Part shown: positions 49,951 to 55,564 of the stretch, one piece after another | How the letters are laid out: every line of letters starts with the position of its first letter | Position numbering within the stretch: the first letter of the stretch is position 1 | From: Solobacterium sp. | GTDB lineage: Bacteria > Bacillota_I > Bacilli_A > Erysipelotrichales > Erysipelotrichaceae | Assembly (NCBI GenBank): GCA_017941735.1 | Contig: JAGAVW010000004.1 | Location: 1-55,564 of the forward strand | Reading direction: 5' to 3' | Length of the DNA stretch: 55,564 bases | The notes under the pieces: generated by a model | What the model saw: only the letters and a program-made list of their open reading frames with translations | What the model was told of the DNA's origin: nothing | Database searches by the model: none | Translations under genes and position numbers: made by a program

Positions 49951-50517
49951 ATGGTAAATTATCCAAACGGAAAAAAGAGTACATTTGCTGCGAGTAAAAC
50001 CGGACAAGGTGGTCGTGGCATGGTCCTTGAACAAGATCTAAACCAAACCAACACTTTTTATTTGGAACAAGATCTTGCGGTGGTTTATAAAAAACCGACG
50101 CCCGTCACCATTGTGAAAGTGGATTATCCAAAGCGCAGTGCCGCAAAAATCACCGAAGCGTATTTCAAGCTCCCGAGTACCACTGACTACAATGGGATTT
50201 ATCGCAATCGCTATTTGGATTTTGAAGCGAAAGAATGTAGTTCCAAAACATCCTTTCCCCTCTCTTCCATCCATGAGCACCAAATCGATCACTTGAAGCG
50301 TGTTTTACAACATGGTGCTATCGCCTTTGTGATTATTCGTTTTACACATTTAGACGAAACCTATTTTGTCGATGCGCAAGAAATGATTGATTATATCGAA
50401 ACTTCGAGTCGGCAATCCATTCCTTATACGTGGTTTCAAACCCATGGGCACTTGATTGCCTACAATTATGTTAAACCGGTGGACTATTTGTCCATTATCG
50501 ATGAATACTATTTTTAG
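49951..50517 (+). CDS. recU: Holliday junction resolvase RecU
   Basis: A 188-residue endonuclease that cleaves Holliday junctions. MVNYPNGKKSTF opens the protein; GRGMVLEQDLNQTN, DYNGIYRNRYLDFEAKEC (catalytic Asp, Glu, Lys) and SIHEHQIDHLKRVLQHG are family motifs. I use the ATG at 49951; TATAAT at 49926-49931 excludes an earlier start. The recU-pbp1A pair (three-base gap) is the classic Bacillota arrangement. Confidence 0.94.
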   Translation: MVNYPNGKKSTFAASKTGQGGRGMVLEQDLNQTNTFYLEQDLAVVYKKPTPVTIVKVDYPKRSAAKITEAYFKLPSTTDYNGIYRNRYLDFEAKECSSKTSFPLSSIHEHQIDHLKRVLQHGAIAFVIIRFTHLDETYFVDAQEMIDYIETSSRQSIPYTWFQTHGHLIAYNYVKPVDYLSIIDEYYF

Positions 50518-50520
50518 ACT

Positions 50521-53415
50521 ATGAGTACACAACAGAAAAAACCAACGACAAAAAAAGTTGTCAAACGTACAACCCAACCAAAACAAACCAAGAAAAAAGC
50601 GTCCTCAAGACGGAAAGTCAATCGCCTTCATCTTTGGACAGTCATTCTTGCCTTTTTGGTTGTTTTAGAGTTGTTAGTCGCAACCTTTGGTATCTTTTGG
50701 CTCAATTCCATGCTCAAGAATCGTCCTGAGATTATCATTGATGATTTCTTTTCTGCTGAATCTAGCCACATCTATGACCGCAATGGAACCCTCATTGCCG
50801 ATGTTGGAGCGCAATTGCGTGAGAATGTAACCTATAACGAATTATCCGAATCTTTAATCGATGCCTTTTTAGCAGTTGAAGATTCTCGTTTCTTTGCGCA
50901 TAACGGTTTTGATGTGCCCCGGTTTGCGAAAGCCATCGTTGAAAACGCAAAGGCGATTATCACCCGTAGTTCTTCACGCCAAGGTGGTTCTACCTTTACG
51001 ATGCAGCTAGTAAAACTCACCTACTTCCAAAATGAAGAAGCCGGTATTGCGAAAGATCGGGACCTTGAATATAAGATTCAACAAATTGTCTTAGCCCAAG
51101 ATTTAGAAAAACGCACCAATAAGAAAGCCATCTTTGAAATGTATTTGAATAAGATGAATTTTGGTGGGACTGGAAATATTCGTGGCGTTGAAAAAGCAAG
51201 CATCTACTACTATGGCAAACACGCAAGTGAATTAAACCTTGCGGAAAGTGCAATGCTTGCAGGTGTTATCAATTCCCCTTATTATTACGACCCACATAAC
51301 TTTTTAGATTACGCAACAAATCGACGCAATAACGTGCTTCGTTTGATGCGCAATCATGGCTATATCACTTCACGTGAATATGAACTTGCAACAAGTATTC
51401 GCGTCGAAGATACACTTGTGAATCCATATGAGCGCCAACGTGGTGGCACCGGTGCGGCGTATGCTTATCAATCCTACATTGATAGCGTCATTAACGAAGT
51501 AACCGAGCTTACCGGCCAAGACCCACTCACCGTTGCGATGGATATCTATACCTATATGGACCCTGTTGTCCAAACCAAAATGGATGATATCCAATCCGGT
51601 AAAGTGGAAAGCGTTGTTTTCCCAGATGACCTCATGGAATGTGGCATGATTGCGGAGAATAACCAAACGGGTGAAATTGTTGCGATTGGTGGTGGACGCA
51701 ACTATGGACGTGGTGGTTCGATGTTATTGAACCATGCGACCCAACAATTCAAACAACCTGGTTCAAGTGTCAAACCAATTATCGATTATGCCTTAGCCTT
51801 TGAATACTTAGGTTGGGCAACGAGTCACGTTGTAACTGACCGTCCGTTAATCTATGAAGGAACCGATATGGTTATTAAAAACGCAAGTGGCTCGTATGGT
51901 GGGGAAATGACTTTACAATATGCGGTTAGTATGTCCTTAAACACCCCTGCTATCCAAGCTCTACAAGATGTAATTAATACCGCTGGTTGGCAAACCACGG
52001 TCGACTATATTAAGAGTTTAGGCTTCTCACAAGTAACCGATGAAAACTTCGATATCGGCTTTGCGATTGGTGGCTCTAACTTCACATGTTCCGTCGAAGA
52101 ACTTGCAGCAGCGCATGCAGTACTTATGAATGGTGGAAATTACATTCAACCTCATACCGTACAACGCATCGTCTTCCGTAACGGGACGCAAGCACCGATT
52201 GAACCCCAATATGAAGCACGCAATGTCTTATCTCCTCAAGCGGCTTATCTTGCAGCACACTTGATGCAGAATGTCGTACCACAATATATCTTTACGCAAC
52301 TCTTACAAAGAGATTATCCTGTCTATGCAAAAACCGGCACAACCGACTGGGGCTCAGAAGGACTACAATACAATATTCCAAATGGTGCCTCCAAAGATAA
52401 GTGGATGGTTTGTGAAACGGGACAGTTTACGACCGCTGTTTGGGTTGGTTATGAGATGGGTGTCAAAGACAAAGATACCTACTTCAATGATGCGAAACAG
52501 AACATGAATATCCAAGGTCATATCTCCAATGAACTCTTATCGATCTTGAATGATGAAATATGGCCAGCTGGTGTAGAGCGCCCAGAAGGAATTTCTGATA
52601 TTACCCATATCCTAGGTACCTTCCCTTATGCAGCACCTGTAGAAGGTATGAATCCTGCCCTACTCACAAGTGGTATGGTGAAGAGTGACCGTGCTACCCT
52701 AGTCGATGCACAAGCATCTATGGAAGTCGATCCAATTAATGAATTTACGGCCGCATATGAAGAAGGTGGCGTTGCCCTACATTGGGGTGCATATCCAGAT
52801 GCAACAAAGTTAGAAGTTGCGCCAGATACGATGGATATCAGTTTACGCAATCCAGATGGCTCGCCAATTGTGGAAGCTTGGGGAAGACGTCTCTTTGATT
52901 ACAGTTGGGTTTATGGTCCAATTCGCTATCAAGCAACCATCAAACAAAATGGCAATGTGATTGCGGAAGTTATGACGGACCAAATGGATCACTTTGAAGC
53001 TTTAGAATTAGAAGCAGGCGCAACCATTGAGGCATGTGGTTTCTATGGGTTCGAAAATGGTTCCAATAAATCTACCGAAATCTGTACCAGCTTCACTACG
53101 CCAGAAAAGCCAAAAGAAGAAACCGATCCAGAGAAAGAAAAAGAAGGTGCTCCAACCCCAGAATCTGGAGAAACAAACTTATACATTCCTCCACAAACCG
53201 AAAACTTAGATACGGTTCGTGCTTGGGCAGCTTCTTATAATACGACTTGCGAAACGGTACCACGTACAAATGAGTACTATCCTGATGCGGTCACAAATCC
53301 ACAGATCACCAACATCTTCTTCATTGATTTCAATGAACCAAATGGTGGTACGGTCTTAGCGGGAGATCGCTATTATCCAGATAATACAAAAGTAGGATGT
53401 TGGATCTTTAATTAG
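50521..53415 (+). CDS. pbpA1: Bifunctional penicillin-binding protein 1A
   Basis: A 964-residue class A PBP that polymerises and cross-links peptidoglycan. A Lys/Thr-rich cytosolic tail (1-37) is followed by a membrane helix (about 38-60). The GT51 domain has EDSRFFAHNGFD (catalytic Glu120), RQGGSTFTMQLVK and EMYLNKMNFG. The transpeptidase domain has PGSSVKP (Ser415, Lys418), SMSLNTP and YAKTGTTDWG (KTG 604-606). A Glu/Lys/Pro linker near 860-890 leads to a further external domain of about 75 residues with two cysteines. No ribosome site is seen; translation is probably coupled to recU. The symbol is descriptive only. Confidence 0.94.
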   Translation: MSTQQKKPTTKKVVKRTTQPKQTKKKASSRRKVNRLHLWTVILAFLVVLELLVATFGIFWLNSMLKNRPEIIIDDFFSAESSHIYDRNGTLIADVGAQLRENVTYNELSESLIDAFLAVEDSRFFAHNGFDVPRFAKAIVENAKAIITRSSSRQGGSTFTMQLVKLTYFQNEEAGIAKDRDLEYKIQQIVLAQDLEKRTNKKAIFEMYLNKMNFGGTGNIRGVEKASIYYYGKHASELNLAESAMLAGVINSPYYYDPHNFLDYATNRRNNVLRLMRNHGYITSREYELATSIRVEDTLVNPYERQRGGTGAAYAYQSYIDSVINEVTELTGQDPLTVAMDIYTYMDPVVQTKMDDIQSGKVESVVFPDDLMECGMIAENNQTGEIVAIGGGRNYGRGGSMLLNHATQQFKQPGSSVKPIIDYALAFEYLGWATSHVVTDRPLIYEGTDMVIKNASGSYGGEMTLQYAVSMSLNTPAIQALQDVINTAGWQTTVDYIKSLGFSQVTDENFDIGFAIGGSNFTCSVEELAAAHAVLMNGGNYIQPHTVQRIVFRNGTQAPIEPQYEARNVLSPQAAYLAAHLMQNVVPQYIFTQLLQRDYPVYAKTGTTDWGSEGLQYNIPNGASKDKWMVCETGQFTTAVWVGYEMGVKDKDTYFNDAKQNMNIQGHISNELLSILNDEIWPAGVERPEGISDITHILGTFPYAAPVEGMNPALLTSGMVKSDRATLVDAQASMEVDPINEFTAAYEEGGVALHWGAYPDATKLEVAPDTMDISLRNPDGSPIVEAWGRRLFDYSWVYGPIRYQATIKQNGNVIAEVMTDQMDHFEALELEAGATIEACGFYGFENGSNKSTEICTSFTTPEKPKEETDPEKEKEGAPTPESGETNLYIPPQTENLDTVRAWAASYNTTCETVPRTNEYYPDAVTNPQITNIFFIDFNEPNGGTVLAGDRYYPDNTKVGCWIFN

Positions 53416-53432
53416 ATCAACATCCTTTTCTT
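53394..53432. terminator. Bidirectional terminator between pbp1A and nth
   Basis: AGGATGTT-G-GATCT pairs with AGATC-AACATCCT (one bulge) across the PBP1A stop codon, followed by TTTTC on the plus strand. Confidence 0.75.
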
Positions 53433-54052
53433 ATCTTTTTACTCTCTTTACAGATTTTACAGAATGGACACTTCTCGCATTCTGGATTTCTTGCGTGACA
53501 TAAGTAGCGTCCAAAGAAGATGAGTTGGTGATGCGTTTTAATCCAACGCTCCTTGGGAATCTTCCGTTTTAATTTGGTTTCGACTTCATATAAGGAATCG
53601 TCTTTTTTCGCAAGGCCCAATCGCTTACTGACACGATTGACATGGGTGTCTACCGCAAGAGATGGAATCCCGTAACATTCACTCAAGATGACATTGGCAC
53701 ATTTGCGACCAACGCCAGGTAATTTCACTAAGTCTTCCATCGTTTGTGGAACTTCATTATGGAAGTCTTCCACCATCCCTTTTGCAAAACCTTGGATAGC
53801 TTTTGCTTTATTATGATATAAGCCTAATGAAGCAATCTTCTTTTCAATTTCAGAAAGCTTCGCATTAGCTAACGATTTGGCATTTGGATAAGCCTTAAAT
53901 AATGCAGGTGTAACACGGTTCACACTTGCATCGGTGGTTTGCGCAGATAAAATGACCGCAATGGCCATCTCATATGCATTTTTATGATTCAATTCACAAT
54001 GCGCATCTGGATATAAGGCATCTAAATGGGCAAGGATTTCTTCAACTTTCAT
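53417..54052 (-). CDS. nth: Endonuclease III
   Basis: A 211-residue base-excision glycosylase/AP lyase for oxidised pyrimidines. The helix-hairpin-helix is LVKLPGVGRKCANVILSE with catalytic Lys, and the catalytic Asp is in SLAVDTHVNRV. The C-terminal [4Fe-4S] loop C-x6-C-x2-C-x5-C is complete (CHARNPECEKCPFCKIC). Start at ATG 54052, overlapping the dnaD end by 11 bases; a longer frame has no support. The dnaD-nth order is as in B. subtilis. Confidence 0.95.
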   Translation of the reverse strand: MKVEEILAHLDALYPDAHCELNHKNAYEMAIAVILSAQTTDASVNRVTPALFKAYPNAKSLANAKLSEIEKKIASLGLYHNKAKAIQGFAKGMVEDFHNEVPQTMEDLVKLPGVGRKCANVILSECYGIPSLAVDTHVNRVSKRLGLAKKDDSLYEVETKLKRKIPKERWIKTHHQLIFFGRYLCHARNPECEKCPFCKICKESKKIRKGC

Positions 54053-54590
54053 TGCCTTTTCCTGCTTCAATCTCCGCAACGGAATATCCTTTTTGTTTCC
54101 AGTTTGTTAAGATGGATTCAATATAGCCTACACTTAATTTTTGATAAGCACTTGCTTCACGTAATGCATATAACAATAACTTGCGATCATAGATACGATT
54201 CCAATCGCCAATCTTTTCCATTTCCTTTTGACTAAGCGGACGACCAAATTCACTTTCAAAAGCATCAAAGATAGAACTATCTAACACATTCGCATCTTTG
54301 GCGATGTCCACTTCAAATAAACCATCTAGACAAAAACGTACTTCTTTTTTCGACGCACGAATCTCTAAATAATTCCGTGCACAAAGAAGTGAAATCACAC
54401 TGTCTAAATCCTCTTTTTTTAGACCTGTTTTTTTCTGCAACAAATCCATGGTTATTTCCATCTGATTTGCATTTAAAAAATCAATCATCAGCACAAGAAG
54501 TGCTTCTTGTTCACTCATATGTAATAATTCAAGATTTTCTAAAATCCAATCACGATGATTTACGTAATGTTGCTCATACCACTTTTTCAT
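54042..54590 (-). CDS. dnaD: DnaD-domain primosomal protein
   Basis: A 182-residue protein with the DnaD layout. The N-terminal winged helix (LLHMSEQEALLVLMIDFL, DLLQKKTGLKKEDLDSVISLL) is followed by the DnaD C-terminal domain with FDAFESEFGRPLSQKEMEKI and a YIESILTNWKQKGYS stretch, the YxxxIxxxW signature. DnaD helps load the replicative helicase at oriC and restart sites. It has its own promoter and is coupled to nth. Confidence 0.9.
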   Translation of the reverse strand: MKKWYEQHYVNHRDWILENLELLHMSEQEALLVLMIDFLNANQMEITMDLLQKKTGLKKEDLDSVISLLCARNYLEIRASKKEVRFCLDGLFEVDIAKDANVLDSSIFDAFESEFGRPLSQKEMEKIGDWNRIYDRKLLLYALREASAYQKLSVGYIESILTNWKQKGYSVAEIEAGKGNES

Positions 54591-54601
54591 ATGTGAGTCC
54601 T

Positions 54602-54631
54602 ATTATATCTATTATATTCTTGATTACACAA
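54602..54631 (-). promoter_or_regulatory. Promoter of dnaD-nth
   Basis: Minus-strand TTGTGT (54631-54626), an 18-base spacer and TATAAT (54607-54602); a second TATAAT lies at 54616-54611. Confidence 0.65.
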
Positions 54632-54636
54632 GAAAT

Positions 54637-55564
54637 TTAGTCCGTATAATTGTCAAAATACCCTTGGATATAGACAAATGGAGTTCCTTTATCCCCACTG
54701 CCAGATGTTAAATCGGCTAATGAACCAAGTAAATCGGTTAAACGTCGCGGTGTAGTCCCTTCTGCCACCATTTTCCCAACTAATTCCATTTCCTTTTCTA
54801 AGATGGATTGGCGAATCGCTTCTTCTAAATCTTCTCCACTTAAATCATGGAAGGTATAATCCGCAAGATACTTTAGCTTCACTTCATTTGGGGTTCCAAT
54901 TAAGCCTTTTGTATAGCCTGGTGAAACGACAGGATCGGCGAGTTCCCAAATTTTCCCAACTGGATCTTTAAACGCCCCATCGCCATAGACCATCACTTCA
55001 ATCCTTTTCCCTGTCTTTTCAAAAATACTTTGTTGGACCTTTTCCACAAAGGCTTGGCTATCTCTTGGGAAGAGTTTTACCGTATCTTCACTTGCTTTAT
55101 TCGAGCCAAGTAATCCAAAAGGTTCATTGTATCCACTGCCATCGATTGGTGCATTCATGATTTCATCTAAGCCTAGTACCACTTCTGCTCCGGCTTTTTT
55201 TAATAAACGTTTGGAGCGCGCACGGGTATGGATATCACAGGTAATCACCTGCTTTGTATAAGGTAAAACAGCCCGCGCATCATTCGCAAATAATACTTCC
55301 ACTTCACAATTTTCTTCTTTGATTAACTCTTGGTAATAGGTGACATAATCCATGCCTGTAAAAGGATGCTTGGTAGTACCAAATAATTCTAAAAAGACAT
55401 CTAGTGTTAAGGTATCGGAATACGGATTGATGCCCTTTTCATCTAAAGCATCCAAACTCACAAGTTCATTTCCCACTTCATCACTAGGATAACTTAAGAC
55501 TAATATGATCTTCTTTGCACCACGCGCGAAGCCTTTTAAACAAAGTGAGAAACGATTGCGGGAA
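54637..55564 (-). CDS. Coenzyme F420-0:L-glutamate ligase-like protein (partial)
   Basis: The minus-strand frame stays open to the right edge, so the N-terminus is missing; at least 308 residues are visible. The visible part includes SRNRFSLCLKGFARGAKKI, GNELVSLDALDEKGINPYSD, ITCDIHTRARSKRLLKKAG, GYNEPFGLLGSNKASEDTVK and VMVYGDGAFKDPVGK. I recognise this as the CofE-like gamma-glutamyl ligase family annotated in many anaerobic Bacillota. F420 itself is not expected in such bacteria, so a different glutamylated product is likely (inference). Confidence 0.75.
   Translation of the reverse strand, partial: SRNRFSLCLKGFARGAKKIILVLSYPSDEVGNELVSLDALDEKGINPYSDTLTLDVFLELFGTTKHPFTGMDYVTYYQELIKEENCEVEVLFANDARAVLPYTKQVITCDIHTRARSKRLLKKAGAEVVLGLDEIMNAPIDGSGYNEPFGLLGSNKASEDTVKLFPRDSQAFVEKVQQSIFEKTGKRIEVMVYGDGAFKDPVGKIWELADPVVSPGYTKGLIGTPNEVKLKYLADYTFHDLSGEDLEEAIRQSILEKEMELVGKMVAEGTTPRRLTDLLGSLADLTSGSGDKGTPFVYIQGYFDNYTD

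Overview
The window looks like chromosomal backbone of a low-GC Gram-positive bacterium (about 40% GC by eye). Supporting signs are the GpsB/RNase P RNA (class B)/RecU/PBP1A neighbourhood, RNase Y next to a YmdB phosphoesterase, an RNase J family protein, FtsK/SpoIIIE, a sortase, lipobox lipoproteins, AGGAGG ribosome sites and tRNA genes with encoded CCA. I would guess Erysipelotrichia or a close relative, but that is inference. Most genes lie on the minus strand.

Positions 1-12,500. The left edge holds the end of an IS3-like insertion sequence. Next come a ROK sugar kinase and a manganese exporter (mntP) behind a yybP-ykoY-type Mn riboswitch, a DUF3842 pair, a DUF362 protein and an aldo/keto reductase. 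A queuosine-precursor transporter (QueT) follows a preQ1-I riboswitch. A zinc-type operon (Fur-family regulator, binding lipoprotein, ATPase, permease, OB-fold-like lipoprotein) carries a palindromic operator on its promoter. MTA/SAH nucleosidase, an esterase-like protein, an Asn/Gln-rich protein and a PC4/YdbC-like protein complete this part.

Positions 12,500-31,400. A ribokinase, a 1168-residue ABC ATPase-permease fusion and a glycosyltransferase are followed by tRNA-Leu(CAG), a HAD protein, a P-type ATPase and a divergent PfkB protein. A seven-tRNA operon (Arg, Pro, Met, Ile2, Ser, fMet, Phe) comes next. Then come an envelope or hydrolase operon (flippase, SurE, GH3 hexosaminidase, M24 peptidase), tRNA-Leu(TAA) with tRNA-Cys, a sortase with a (PT)9 linker, ffh, a short SSB and a FeoB-associated Cys-rich protein.

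Positions 31,400-55,564. FtsK and an RNase J homologue that lacks nearly all catalytic metal ligands share a promoter. An alkaline-phosphatase-superfamily enzyme, a TIM-barrel protein, a complete sugar ABC importer and miaB follow. A decayed stretch carries an SDR gene remnant and a second remnant, next to a short ferredoxin gene. The ymdB-rny, recA-pgsA-vanZ, rnpB-gpsB, recU-pbp1A and dnaD-nth groups end in a gamma-glutamyl-ligase (CofE-like) gene cut by the right edge.

I see no CRISPR array, prophage, toxin-antitoxin pair or clear new multi-gene defence system. The most interesting signals are a mutually exclusive fold set in the Mn riboswitch leader, a preQ1-I riboswitch close to the Thermoanaerobacter type, the apparently catalytically dead RNase J, several genes whose -10 box nearly touches the start codon (candidate leaderless mRNAs), a shared sequence signature at two tRNA promoters, and the unexplained Asn/Gln-rich/PC4-like gene pair.
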